This document shows, one piece after another, positions 19,921 through 31,253 of a DNA stretch of 64,000 nt. The translations under genes and the position numbers were made by a program. The notes beneath the pieces were generated by a model, which worked only from the letters and a program-made list of their open reading frames with translations, made no database searches and was not told the origin of the DNA. This DNA is from Microdochium bolleyi (taxonomy: Eukaryota; Ascomycota; Sordariomycetes; Xylariales; Microdochiaceae), in assembly GCA_001566295.1 (NCBI GenBank), contig KQ964247.1:2852001-2916000 (forward strand). The letters run 5' to 3'. The first letter of the stretch is position 1, and each line of letters starts with the position of its first letter.

Positions 19921-22731
19921 TTACCGAACCCATCGGTCCTTGATGCCTATGACCACGAGCGCGGCGACGGCACCTAGCACGAGGATGCCAATGATGCTCA
20001 TCACGCGGTTTAGGTTGCGCCACCATCTCGCGCTCTGGTAGCTGGCATCGTCGTATGCGAAGTGCTGGTCGGACTGGAACTTTTCGTGCACAGGAGCGCC
20101 TAGTTCTGTCTGACTATTGTCGAGGCCGGTCTCGCCAAAGTGTTTCGGGACGGGCAATGGTAGGAAGGCTCCAATCATCCAGGCTGGAAACGAGTTAGTG
20201 ACTGTAAACGTGTGACGGCGATAGTCTTGAAACTTACCGAAGGGAAAAATGAAACCCAGCACGAAGAGGATGATTTGGGCATTGCGGCGCCCGAGCATGC
20301 TGCTCTCAGCCGACCAGGCCACAGATGGGGGCGACCATGCATTGTACAAAGTGGCCCTGCGGTCAACTCGCAGATGCGGAGACCAGATGCTCGATGTCTT
20401 CTTCCTGGGCCGGTAGGGGCCCACGTCCGGCAGTGGCGCCTGTGTGATTTGCAGCGAGTCGGAGCGGCTGCCCCGTCTGAACATGTCCCTCGCACGCCTC
20501 CGGGGGTTGTAGATGTCTTCTTGCAGACCGTCATGCTCTGGAGATCCGGAAGCGGCAAAGCTGCCCCGTCGGCTATCAGGAGCCCCTGATATTGACTGCA
20601 TGGACGGCTGTGATCTGAGCGATGGCGCAGCGAGCCACTTCCGCTCACCACTGCCGTAGTAAACCCTCGCCCAGTATGGAATGTTACCGCCTGAGATGCT
20701 GTTCGTGCGCGAGCTCGCAGACGAGTGCAGGTCTCTGTCGGAGCTACGGCGCGAGAGATAACTCCCGCCTCGCGTCCACGAGGCCTTGTGACGAAGGTGT
20801 TGTGGTTCTTCGAGGTCTGCCAACCCGTCGCCATCCTCATCGTGGTCCCGAATCATGCGGATCACGGGCGAGGGAAGATATGTGGGACTGGGCCGCTCCA
20901 AGTCCATTCTTGACTGCGTTCCGAGAGATCGTGCTTCATCAGCTGAGAGCGACATGGATGAGCTGAGCATGTTCCGGCTGTGCTGGCTGCCACTCCGTTC
21001 AGAGAATTGACTCGCAATCCTTGAACCTTCGCTTCGCTCGTCCTCGGACATGACAGTGGAAAGCTGCGAGCTCCATTGGTGCGGTTGTGCCTCCATGCGC
21101 TTCGGATATTGTATTGTGCCGAAAGGACCAGTCCATGTGATTCCTGAACCAGGTTCTTGGTCTTGCAGAGCAAGCGAGGTGAGGTCCTGGCTGATGACGC
21201 TGTTTATCGACGAATAAGATGCGGCTCGTGGGCGAATTGCTTCGCGCGGGATCTGCCTGGAATAGTCAAGGCGGTCTTGTGAAGACTTCCGCCTCGTGTT
21301 GAGTGGTGAGACTTTAAGGCTTTCCTGTGAGTACTGCTCGCGCACGAAGCCTGCGATGCTATCAACAGAAGGCTGGTGGCGAGGAAACGTGCCGACCGAC
21401 GATTGTCGAGATACAGGGCCGTGGGTGACAAAGTTGCGACTGCCAGGTGTCTCAAGAGCGGCCGACTCTGTGTATGGAGTGTAGAGTTGGGACGCCGGGG
21501 TACCTTTGCCGTGCACGACGAAGTTCTTGCTTCCGGGTGTCTCCAAGACTGATGATGGTCCCCGCGCGGGTGTGAATAGAGCAGAGCCGGGAGTCGCGGC
21601 GTTGTGGACGACGAAGTTCCGGCTTCCGGGTGTCTCGAGTACATCTGTAGCACGTGACGGGGATGACGGGTACACAGGTGAAGAGACACCAAGGATCTGT
21701 ACGTTGGTGCCGCTCGGTGCGGGTGAAGCAACGGCGCTATCGTAGTAAGGGTTGACGGGAGAGCTTTGCCCAATGATTTGGAGGTTCGAGTTGTCGTACA
21801 ATGACGAGTCGGTTCCCTGTGAGCTGAACGACGCCTTCTCCGCAAGATACTGGTCGTTTCCAGCAGCCGCGCGCGCCGATGGCGACTCTACATCTGACTG
21901 ATCGGCTGACCTCTCCGACCCTCTTGATCGAGGCTCGGGGGTCTGGGGTACCTTGCGCACGCCGCCAGTCATGCGGTAGTTCCAAGGCGATGAGAGGTCG
22001 GGCTCTCTAGCGGAAGGCTCCGCTATCGAGGTTCGAGGTGATACCTGCGGGCTTTCGCTCTCGGGGACCGAGGACAGAGGCGAGCTAGGTGGGATGTCGT
22101 GGTGCGGCGCATCCAATGAGGCTTGCTCGTGTGAGCTGACGAGGGATGCTGCTGTTAGAGGAGCGGATGTGATGCTTGAGCTTGTGGTGGCGGTGGCATT
22201 GGACTGTCTGGTGGGTCTGAGGACGACGGAAAAAGTCTTGTCGGGATTGATCTCGAGGACATTGCTTCGGCGAGACCGGCCAGGCGCCGATGATGAGGGC
22301 GAGAGCGGGTGGTCATAAGTGGAATGGCTGTAGGAGGGTGACGGGGACACGCTGGGGCTGCGACTGCAGCTGTGTGAAGCTCTCCTGGGAGCAGGGGCCA
22401 GTAGGGACGAGGTGGATTCAGCATCCGAGACGGATCCTAGGCGCCTCCTTGCTGAAACACGACCGGTTCTAGGGTCGGCCAGGGAATTGGTCGACGAGGC
22501 AGCTGACGAAGCGGCCGACTCGGGCGATGACTGGTATGGGCCTTGCGAGTCGGAAGCACCGACAAACCTTGGCCGCGTCGGTGTCGTGGCAGCATGGCGC
22601 GCGTGCTCGTCGTGCTCCTCTATGGGTTTTGGTGGTGAGTAAGGCACGATGCGGATCCCACCCCGGCTAGCCTCGGAGCTGGAGCTCCCGCGCGACTTGT
22701 CCTGCTGCGACGCAGTGGTGGACGATGCCAT
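19921..22731 (-). CDS. Large serine-rich protein with C-terminal membrane anchor, function unknown
   Basis: Exon 1 is 22731-20238 and exon 2 is 20183-19921, joined across a 54-nt intron (GTAAGT..TTCCAG), giving 918 aa. The join restores a hydrophobic segment, NAQIILFVLGFIFPF-AWMIGAFLPLP (about 817-842). A second membrane segment, SIIGILVLGAVAALVVIGI, lies close to the C-terminus, followed by KDRWVR. The remaining 800 or so residues are Ser/Pro-rich and probably disordered and cytosolic. They include three copies of an LETPGS(R/K)NFV unit around residues 365-430 and two copies of an (I/L)GxSSPVxP unit before them. RRGS and RRxS sites are frequent, suggesting kinase regulation. It resembles conserved filamentous-fungal proteins usually called serine-rich. 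I do not recognise a function. Confidence 0.85.
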   Translation of the reverse strand: MASSTTASQQDKSRGSSSSEASRGGIRIVPYSPPKPIEEHDEHARHAATTPTRPRFVGASDSQGPYQSSPESAASSAASSTNSLADPRTGRVSARRRLGSVSDAESTSSLLAPAPRRASHSCSRSPSVSPSPSYSHSTYDHPLSPSSSAPGRSRRSNVLEINPDKTFSVVLRPTRQSNATATTSSSITSAPLTAASLVSSHEQASLDAPHHDIPPSSPLSSVPESESPQVSPRTSIAEPSAREPDLSSPWNYRMTGGVRKVPQTPEPRSRGSERSADQSDVESPSARAAAGNDQYLAEKASFSSQGTDSSLYDNSNLQIIGQSSPVNPYYDSAVASPAPSGTNVQILGVSSPVYPSSPSRATDVLETPGSRNFVVHNAATPGSALFTPARGPSSVLETPGSKNFVVHGKGTPASQLYTPYTESAALETPGSRNFVTHGPVSRQSSVGTFPRHQPSVDSIAGFVREQYSQESLKVSPLNTRRKSSQDRLDYSRQIPREAIRPRAASYSSINSVISQDLTSLALQDQEPGSGITWTGPFGTIQYPKRMEAQPHQWSSQLSTVMSEDERSEGSRIASQFSERSGSQHSRNMLSSSMSLSADEARSLGTQSRMDLERPSPTYLPSPVIRMIRDHDEDGDGLADLEEPQHLRHKASWTRGGSYLSRRSSDRDLHSSASSRTNSISGGNIPYWARVYYGSGERKWLAAPSLRSQPSMQSISGAPDSRRGSFAASGSPEHDGLQEDIYNPRRRARDMFRRGSRSDSLQITQAPLPDVGPYRPRKKTSSIWSPHLRVDRRATLYNAWSPPSVAWSAESSMLGRRNAQIILFVLGFIFPFGKFQDYRRHTFTVTNSFPAWMIGAFLPLPVPKHFGETGLDNSQTELGAPVHEKFQSDQHFAYDDASYQSARWWRNLNRVMSIIGILVLGAVAALVVIGIKDRWVR

Positions 22732-25700
22732 TGTGTCTGATCCTGGGCAGTGCTGCTGCTGGGTTTTTTGCTCTCCTACCTGGATGACTCTCGTGGTGTC
22801 GTACTATCCATTGCGAGCTGTGGGGGTTCTGAGGAGAGAAGACAGGTTCTGGCGGGGTGTTGCAGCAGATTAAAGTCAAGAAATGGGCCGTTTCTCGTTC
22901 AGGATTATTCGTTTGATGTTTGCTGTTGGAGCTGAAAGAGATACGCAGTGATTATTTGGGCGACAAGGCGGGCAAACAAAGTCGTGCGTCGTGTCGTGTC
23001 GTTGTTTCGTGGACTGACTGGTGGGTGTAAAGAGTGGCAGGCGCAATGGCCAAAAGTTTGAAAAAGGGACTGGCAAGAGAGCGTGAAGAAGTGAGGCCGT
23101 GGCGATTATAATCGGTACAACATGAGAGAAAGAGCAGGGAGAGCCCGGTGGGCAGACTTGGCTAGCAAGCGCTATCCAGACGAGGCCGAGATGATGTGAT
23201 GCCAGCAAGAGAGGTCCAAGAGGTGGAAGAGGTCGCAGGCGGGCAGGCCGCTCGGATGGGCCCACGGCGGCATAAGAGGGCCTTGAGAATTTGAGATGAC
23301 AGCCGGTACGCACAAGCAGCAGCAGGCTGGGGCCCGGGGGTCAGCCCCAGGGTGCGATGCTGGCATGGATGGGACGGATCTCTGGCGTCGTTATGGGGCC
23401 GCAAGCTTGGAGCTTGGAACTTGGAAGCTCCCATGGACTGGGATGGAGATGCAGGGGTTCACGGTGCGCGGGCTTGGAGCATCGACAGCCAGTCAGCGTG
23501 TCGAGACGCCCAGTGGGTGCTCGGCCTGCTCGCCGCCCTCGACCGTCCGCAACGATGCGTGCATCCCGGCTGGACGGGAGCCATTCTTGCACGTTGCAGC
23601 CAGTGTAAATTGGATTGTCTGCAGTGGCTTCCGCGGCTCGAATCAGCGCGAGCGGGAGAGCCCAGCCCTGCAGTAGCCATGCAGTAGGTATCTTGGCCAG
23701 ACCAGGCCCGGACGCGGTCCCAGGAAGGCCCAGGGTCTCACGCGTGAAGCCTGGTGCTGATCGTCGACGGTGTGGAAAATCCCTGGACAGCCGGGACTCT
23801 GGACAGGAGGATGACGCCTGGATAGGAGTCGCGATACTGAGCTGGCGGCCTGTCGACCTGCCGACCTGCAGCGACGGCCAGCCCTCTGCACCATCTTCAT
23901 GCGCGCTGCACCTCAGCAAGCGCGTTGCTGTTGTTGATGTGGGCAGAGCTGCCTTAGCTAGGCGCCCCCCCATTGTCCTGGAGCGCCGGAAGGACTGGCC
24001 CTCGATGCGCGCGGCGGGACAATGGGCAATGGGGAGAATGCGCCGGTGGAGCCCAGGATTCCACCCGCCCGCTGCTGCAGCCTGCAGGGGCAACCTCTAG
24101 GCTCCGTCTTTCCTCGCTCCAGCGCTGGCGACGACGTACCCTTAATTACCGCCTTTTTGTGTGTTGTCATCACCCTCACCACCGAGACACGAGCTGGCCC
24201 GGCGCCGTTGCAGGGTCGCCTTTGTTCCTTTGTCGTTTCTTTGCGGCGTGCCGGTACTGACCGGGAGGCCGTCTCACATGGCGCCCCCGAAAAGAAAAGA
24301 CGGCTTTAGACCCCTGGGCGGCTCCCCCTCAACCCTGCACCCGATCGTGCCAATCCCTGGTCCAGGAGGAGGCTGAGCCCTCCATCAAAGACACCAGTCA
24401 TCGCGATTCTCGCTGTGCTGAGCAGCTGCTCATCATACAGGTTTTCATGCTGGCCGCACCGAGATAAGCTCGAGGTTGCATCCTTATCTGAACATTTCTC
24501 TGGGCGTTTTGCGGCCTCGTCTGATCAACTGGATGTAATTTCACCATACTTCTGGACCTGCAGCTTCGTGCAGCACCGCCTGCAGCCCGCGACTCCACCC
24601 GCAGAGAACAGGCTGTTCCAACTTCTCACCGCCATCCAATGATTCTCTGTGCGGGCTCGGGAGGCGCAACACACTGTGGAAGGACACGCGTGTCCCTGTA
24701 CGCCGTTGCATCGTGTCACTACTCCGTACCCGCCCGCCTCCTTTCGTCTGGTCGTCTGCGCCCAGCCAGGTGGGTGCTCGTCCTTTATTCGAACGCCGCG
24801 CTGATGACGTTCGCCGACACAAAGACACCGTGACCCTGGCCTCGATCCGTGCCCGCGCGACCGGCGAACCGGTGCTCACGAGCGGCTGCTCCGGGCCAGC
24901 CTTTGATGGCCAGGGTCATCATGGTTCCCCGGGCTTGCTATGCGGTGAACGGCTCCTCGCACGAACCATCCCACGAGCTGAGCGTCTTTGGTTCGTGGCC
25001 GACTGAGACGTCTGTCTACCAGACCCTTCGCACGCGCCCACAGGTAGTCCTTGAAGCGGAAGTTCGTCAATCGCTCTAGTGTGTTGTGACCTGACTACCT
25101 TCTAATTGCTCAGGTCGACGCTGCTTCCATCAATGCCTTCGAATGATCCAAGCATACGGAACTCTCAGAAAGGTGGAAAGACGTCGATTACCCGTTGCGC
25201 CCAATATCCGGCTCGTGATATCGCCAATAGGGCTCGCGGGCTATTACATATCACCGGTAGTGCTTGGTGTCCAGCCTGCTGTGACACCTGGTCCTTGCTG
25301 GCTGTCTCCGCATAATGCTTCACATATCTTGGTCAGTGGTCATCCTTGAGAATTCTCCCTCGACGTGCACAAAAGACAAAGAGCCGCGGATGACCTAGAC
25401 GGGGGAGCTTTCGAGGTGAGACGACAGGGGTCTTCCCGGCCATGCATTGACCCCGCTAGGGCCAGTAGTGGGAGGGATAAATTAGGAGATCGGTTCCTGC
25501 ATAAAGCACAATTCCAGCAATCAACGGCACATGGCATGGCGTCAGGAACCAGGTGGGAGCACATGCTTGCCTCGTGGCCCTTGCCTTGTTGGGTAAGATC
25601 GTGTGAAGGGCATTGAGAGATTTTGCTTTGATCACCTACACATCTGCTTGAGCATGTACACTTCTGAGAACTTTAAAGAGCTTGTACATATTTCAAGTCA

Positions 25701-27199
25701 GCTGCTTGGAGCTGGCGAAGCCGCCCAGTTGCTCTGAAGCGGGCATGCCTGCCGCAACCTTCTTGCAGCTGGCGGCTAATAACTACGCGTATGTATGTCG
25801 TCGTGCGACAAAGCGCAATCGTCACTAGAAGCGCCTCCTGCGACCGACAAGAGAGGCCCTGAGGTCCGATGAGTCGCGCGCGTGTGGGCCCGGGCCGCGG
25901 GCTGGATTCCGACTTGTGCCAGTAGCAACAACGACCATGCGCTTCGCGCCTACTGAGGCTTTGCCTATGAAAAAGATGGTCACGAGCTCCTGCAGCCGCG
26001 ATGGGGGCATCAAGGCGACATCAGAGTCATACGAACACACAAGACTGGACCCGTGTCTTTCGGGCAACAGGTCTTACTCCCACGAGGCTGGGCATCACGA
26101 GGCATCACACACATACACACAAAGGAAAAGGGACCCCTCAGCTTTGTTGTTGTTTACATTGGTGTGTTTGTTGCCGTCATTGTTTACTTTCCGAGTCAAG
26201 TATGTAAGAATGTGAGACATTGGCTTCCCTCTCTTAACCTCGACTTCCGAAAAGCAAGACGCAACTCAGAACGTTGGCAAGCGGGCTTCTGCATGCCACG
26301 CCACGCCACCATGCATACGATGTGGTCTCTGGGATGTTCTTTCCCTCCCTCTTTCTCTCTCACCTCATTCTCCGCATCTAACGCAGAGGACAGGCAGATA
26401 GTGTCATGTGCAAACTTGATGCCCGGCATGTCTTTTTTAGAGCGCGGCAACTCCGCTAGCTTATTCCTCGTGGCAGGGAGGACCTTGCTAGGCCAGATCT
26501 ATGGATTGTGGCTCCCGAGGTCCACGATGGAAAGTCGGTCATTCAAGCTCCGCACCTGGCGCCCAAAGGTAGCTACATGTAAGCGAGGAGGCTCGAGCGA
26601 TTTTCCCCAAGGAAGGACATTGACCAAAGCTCCTAGAAGAAAAGCCAACGGCCATTCATGCGCGTGGAGTCGTGGATTCCAGATGCTCGGGTTCGTCCGA
26701 TGCTTGTGCAGAGAATGAAGCGGCCGGACCGGCTGGACTGTGACGGCCAGACGTCATCTTGAAGCTGGACACTGCTGTGCTCTCTTTCTTGCTAGCACAT
26801 GATCGAAGGTATGATGCTCTGTGGATTCCTAGAGACATCATCGTCTGAGATGGACCTCGACAGCGACAGGGCTGGAGCTGCCCCGTATTGAAGCCACAGC
26901 CAAGCTCTCTGATTGGTCTAGTGACGCGCGCCAGGGCCAGCCCACTTCGACGTAAGGTCAAACGACAACTGTCTCTCCCTGCTCCCGTCTTGGAAGATCC
27001 TCAAGCTCCAGGTCGCTGTTGCCGACCACGTTCGTGACCGCCCTGCTCATCGAGGGTCACAGATCACTCATTCGTGATCCGCCGTCAGACTGGTACCCGC
27101 TGCCCAGTGCGTGCGGACCCGGGACTCATTTCTCCATCACAACCAAGGCCCCCGTCCGCATTATCGGCACCACGACCAAAATCCGCATCGACAGTAGCC
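22732..27199. other. 4.5-kb gene-free region
   Basis: Lies between the divergent serine-rich and Rce1 genes. Scattered ORFs (the longest 250 codons, at 24093-23341 minus, and 221 codons, at 26053-26718 plus) have shadow-like composition and no recognisable motif or splice-joined homology. I see no tRNA, transposon ends or long repeats. It may hold long leaders, enhancers or a non-coding RNA. A CTCCGTAC octamer occurs at 24722-24729. Confidence 0.5.
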
Positions 27200-28703
27200 A
27201 TGCCGTCCATCTCGAGCTTCCTGCACCAGTACTTTGGGCCTGAGAAGCGTAAGCCCGTCCCTGCCCTGCGTCTCCCAGGCTTCCGCCACCGGTTCTCCAT
27301 ACACTCTCAGCCGTGGTTCTGGGTGTGGCCATAAATGCCTGCTGACTTGGTGTATGCATAGCCAAGCCGCCGCCGATCAGCACGGGAGCTGCTTCGGGCT
27401 TGTTGGTGAGTCTCTCTGCCTTGTGTAGATCTCATTGAAAGCGGAGGTCTGGCACTTCAAAGGTGCCCAAGGCTGGCTCTGTATCAATATCAAACGTACG
27501 GAATTTACTGGCCTGGTCAAACCTCTTGCCATGCATCAAGAGACCTGCCCCGGGATCGAGATTTCTCGCCAATCCTCTAGAGTAGTCATCCTTTTTCTCC
27601 GGCCTTTAGGAGAAACCAATGACCCATGACGAATGGTTGCCAGCCAAACAAACGACATTCATTTGACATCTCCACACAGATCCTCTACACGCTCATCTAC
27701 GTAGTCCCGTTCTACCTGTCCAGCACGACACGGCCATCACGCACGCTCTCGCGCGATGCGCCCTCGGTGATTCGGGCCCGCATCGCCTCCGTCACCTTCA
27801 CCTGCATCGTCTGCACCATCTCGACCTTCCTCATCCTCACGTCGCGGCACGGCGGGAGCAGCTCTGATGCCACCAGCACCCGCAGCGCGCTGCACTCGAT
27901 GGGCTGGTGGCCTATCGGACTCGCGGAGACGGGCAAGACCCTGCTCCTGACTGCTATCCTGTTCGTCGGGCCGCTTTTCGAGGTGCTCGTCGTGCACGGC
28001 GGTTGGCGGGACTGGCTTAAGCTACGGCCCGTGTACGAGCTCTTTAGCGAGTGGACGACGTGGAGGAACATCGTCGCAGTAAGCATCTCTCGCTATCCTG
28101 CCAGCCTCCAGGCTGGTCCTTGCGTTCTCGACATTCGAGCCTTGAGTCCTGCCTGGCGAGCATCCCCTTCGACAAGATGCTAACCGAACACCACAGGGTC
28201 CCCTAACTGAAGAAGTCCTCTTCCGCTCCGCCTCCGTGCCCTTGATGCTGCTCGCCCAGACCCCCGTCACAAAGACCATTTTCCTGTCCCCACTGCTCTT
28301 CGGCCTCGCGCACGCCCACCACTTCTACGAGTTCCGCGTCACTCACCCCAGCGCGCCCGTGGCGCAGGCCATTCTGCGCTCGGTCGTGCAGCTATGCTAC
28401 ACGACGCTGTTTGGCGCGTACGCCACGTTCCTGCTGCTCCGCACGGGCTCGCTGCTGGCGATCTTCGTGGTGCACGCTTTCTGCAACTGCATGGGGTTCC
28501 CGCGGTTCTGGGGGCGGCTGGAGAGCGACGAGTACTACGAGGATGGAGCTGCGGGCGGCAGTAGCTCGCCGGGGCCGAAGAGGCTGAGCATCGTCTGGTC
28601 CGTGGTGTACTACGTCCTCCTCGTGGTCGGCGCCGTGTCGTTCTACAAGTTCCTGGGCCCGCTGACCAAGAGCGCGAACGAGCTCGTCCCCGTGGCGATC
28701 TGA
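27200..28703 (+). CDS. RCE1: CAAX prenyl protease 2 (Rce1)
   Basis: ER-membrane protease that cuts the last three residues from farnesylated or geranylgeranylated CAAX proteins such as Ras, after prenylation and before carboxymethylation. Exons are 27200-27248, 27362-27405, 27680-28078 and 28197-28703 (introns 113, 274 and 118 nt), giving 332 aa. Exons 1 and 2 give MPSISSFLHQYFGPEK-PKPPPISTGAASGLL, which leads into ILYTLIYVVPFYLSS. The CPBP/ABI-family catalytic motifs are in exon 4: paired glutamates in GPLTEEVLFRS, His in FGLAHAHHFYEF and the late HAFCNCMG (H..N). Multiple hydrophobic segments are present. The gene is divergent from the serine-rich gene and convergent with Mmm1. Confidence 0.94.
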
Positions 28704-29229
28704 GAGATGGGGGTGAGATTTTGCAACACGGGGATCGAGAAAGATTCGCCCTCGCTTCAAGCTTGTCTCAGTCATCGTGCTTGACATGGCGGATGAGGGT
28801 CCGTCATAGTCTCGACGATGCCGATTTGAGACTGCCAAGGTGGTTTCGCACAGGCTTCCCGCCGCGTGTACTGTATATTTTCTCAACAAAGTGGCGGTTT
28901 TTGTAAGAATATGACACACAGCGAGCGAGCGAGCTAGCAATCGTTGACAAAGCCATGGACCATACCTGGAGGGGACGCAGCCGAGTACTGGAGCCAGAAC
29001 CGGGACTTCACAAGGGCACGAGCACTTGCAAAACAATGTGCTCGGCTCGCTGTGTCCTGCGCGAGCCTTTAATTCACGAGTTGGGGTTCCTTGGTTATTA
29101 CAGATAAATATATATGTTACAGAGCGTTCTACAGTATTTTCACATGACATCGTTACACGTCTCGGATTAAGTTTGCCAGGCCAGGCTGTGGTTTGTATGG
29201 TGTTGCATGACAACAACCCCCCTACCCTT
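28704..29229. other. Convergent intergenic region
   Basis: 3' flanks of Rce1 and Mmm1, about 0.5 kb. The part near 29090-29180 is locally AT-richer, as expected for 3' UTR and polyadenylation sequence. I see nothing else. Confidence 0.5.
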
Positions 29230-30612
29230 CTACGGGTGCATGTCCGTGAAGCTGCCCGGCATGCTGTACCCGCCGGTGCTCGACCCGTCTCCACCACGAC
29301 CCCTTGCCTGGCGGTAGCGCAGATGATCGCCCGCACGACCTGCCGAGTCGCTGCCCATGTTCTTCCATGTCTCCTCGCGCAGGTCCTGGAGCGGTATCTC
29401 TCGGGCCTTGCCCTTGCCACCGCTCGTGCCCGCAGTGCTGCTGCCGCCGCTGCCACCGCTGCCACCACCTGCACCGCCCGCTGCGGCAGCCTCGAGAGGG
29501 TCCTCGCCGCCCCGCGTGTTCTTCTTGCGTGGCCACAGGCTCGGCAGGGCGATCTCCTGGAACCGCGGCTCGACGGCGCGCTCGTCGAACCAGCGATGCA
29601 GGCGGGCCTCGACGATCTGCGCGATCTTGGGCACGTCCTGGAGGCGGGACCTGCTGCCGACGAGGCTGCGGATGGAGAACTCGAGACGGTAGTCGTCTAG
29701 GAAGTAGAAGCGCATCATGGTGGGCGTGGACTGGGACGGGTTCGAGGGGATGAAGGAGATGCTGAGCGTGCCGCTGAAGCGGACGATACTGACGGCCAGC
29801 GCGACGGGGAGCACCGCGGTCAGGCTCCGCGGATAGTTGAGCAACATCTTGGTCTCGATGGCGAGCGTGATCATGTCGCTCAGGTCGACGTCCATGCGCG
29901 CCTGCAGGCGCGTGCCCTCGGCGCCGCCCATGGCCTGTGAGCTCTTGGCGTGGAACTCGTGCTCGTCGAGCCCGATGCCGTCCTCGTCGACGGGGATCAC
30001 GCGGCAGTTGCTGAAGATGGGGAAGTCCTCGCCGAGCGTGAGCTCCGTCACCTTGATCTCGTCGAGGAAGCTGGGCCGCGTGCCGCTGTTCAGCGCCTTG
30101 TTGAGGGAGTTGAGGATCGCGTCGTCGTGCTGCGCGTCGCTGCGCGCCTGGGCGATGGTCTGCGCGATCAGGACGTTGAACCAGTCCAGCGACTCGGGCT
30201 GGTGGCTGTCGACATTGTAGTAGGTCTTGTTCAGGATCGAGCCGATCGTGAGCGTGGGCGGGTTCCGCAGGACGGTCGACTTCTTGCGGTTGAGCGTCTG
30301 CTGTGGCTGCCGCAGATTTGGCGTCCTCAGGGTGAGGAGCGACTCCTTGTGGGCGAGCGTGCGCGAGCGGCGTTCGGATGCTCGCGCCGCGGCGGTGATC
30401 TCGGCGGACGGGGGGTCACCGAATATGAAAAACTTGATGAAGGCGGCGATGAGCAGGACGACAGAGATCTGGCCGACAATCAAGCCCTGTGTGAAAGATA
30501 ACCTGTGGCACACGAGGCTGGTTAACCAGGGACGCCGGCGAGATGGTGGTGGCGGCAATGGGGAAGCTCACGTCGGCTCGCGGGTCGCCGAGCACATGTC
30601 CGAGGCGGTCAT
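29230..30612 (-). CDS. MMM1: Mmm1, ER subunit of the ERMES ER-mitochondria tether
   Basis: Exon 1 is 30612-30572 (13 codons plus 2 nt) and exon 2 is 30502-29230, joined across a 69-nt intron (GTGAGC..GCCACAG), giving 437 aa. The join gives MTASDMCSATREP-T-LSFTQGLIVGQ. One transmembrane helix (GQISVVLLIAAFIKFFIFG) follows the short lumenal N-terminus. The cytosolic part is the SMP lipid-transfer domain, starting at ESLDWFNVLIAQTIAQ and including LGEDFPIFSNCRVIP and the end region RFYFLDDYRLEFSIRSLVGSRSRLQDVPKIAQIVEARL. Mmm1 pairs with Mdm12 to move phospholipids to mitochondria. The C-terminal 90 residues add a Gly/Ser-rich low-complexity tail. An in-frame ATG at 30558 lies in the intron and should not be used. 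Confidence 0.95.
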
Positions 30613-31253
30613 CGTGGTGGGTGTGTCGCCCTTGAGCGTGGCGACTGGCTCCGCGAATTGTCACCTCGGCATCTGCGTGCTGTGCTCCATTGGGACGAGG
30701 CGATTTCGAGATCCAAGGGAATGTGATTGCGGGGGAGTACAACGGCTCAAAGAAGATGCATCATCGCTTGACGTTAAAGTGTTGGAAAGTGGAATGGGGC
30801 ACCCTTATCTAATCGGCTCGAGCGGCCTCAAGTATCGGAGACTTGGTTTCTGTCCGTGCCGCACAGGTGTCACGTTGCACATCTTGAAAGTGGAAAGTAG
30901 CAGTGACTCCGACACTCATCCCAAGCTCCCCCAACTCCCCCACCCCTGTCGTCGAGTTGCGCGGTGACGACGGGGCACGGCTGCTAGAGGTGGGCACCTT
31001 TGATGGCATCTCGTGGCCGCTTATGGCTGCCTTACACCAACACCACTTGAAGCAGCGTGCTTACGAGGACTCGACTTACGACCAGAGGCGACACGACAGT
31101 CACTGTACATTATAGACTCCTTAGTCTAAGCCACCGAGTCTGCAAACACACTGGGGCAACCCCGCTCCACTCGGAGACAGGTGTCGGAACCATATTGCGA
31201 CAGCACGACACCAGTAAGGGCGCCAGTCTGTAAGCTGCTGTAGCCCAGGAACC
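30613..31253. other. Divergent intergenic region, Mmm1/Vps45 promoters
   Basis: About 640 bp between the two start codons. I see no ORF or repeat of note. Confidence 0.55.

Noticed and set aside
23341..24093. A 250-codon minus ORF upstream of the serine-rich gene.
   Set aside because: No recognisable motif, strong Arg/Pro/Ser bias and equal-length ORFs on the opposite strand. It looks like chance in GC-rich DNA.
26053..26718. A 221-codon + ORF with a hydrophobic stretch (FVVVYIGVFVAVIVYF).
   Set aside because: The hydrophobic part comes from a TTG/GTT-rich stretch. The rest has no family resemblance, and no supporting exons were found on either side.
30503..30558. An alternative Mmm1 start at 30558 that would make a longer uninterrupted ORF.
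   Set aside because: The extra residues come from intron sequence. The spliced exon from 30612 gives the short lumenal N-terminus and the family LSFTQG join.
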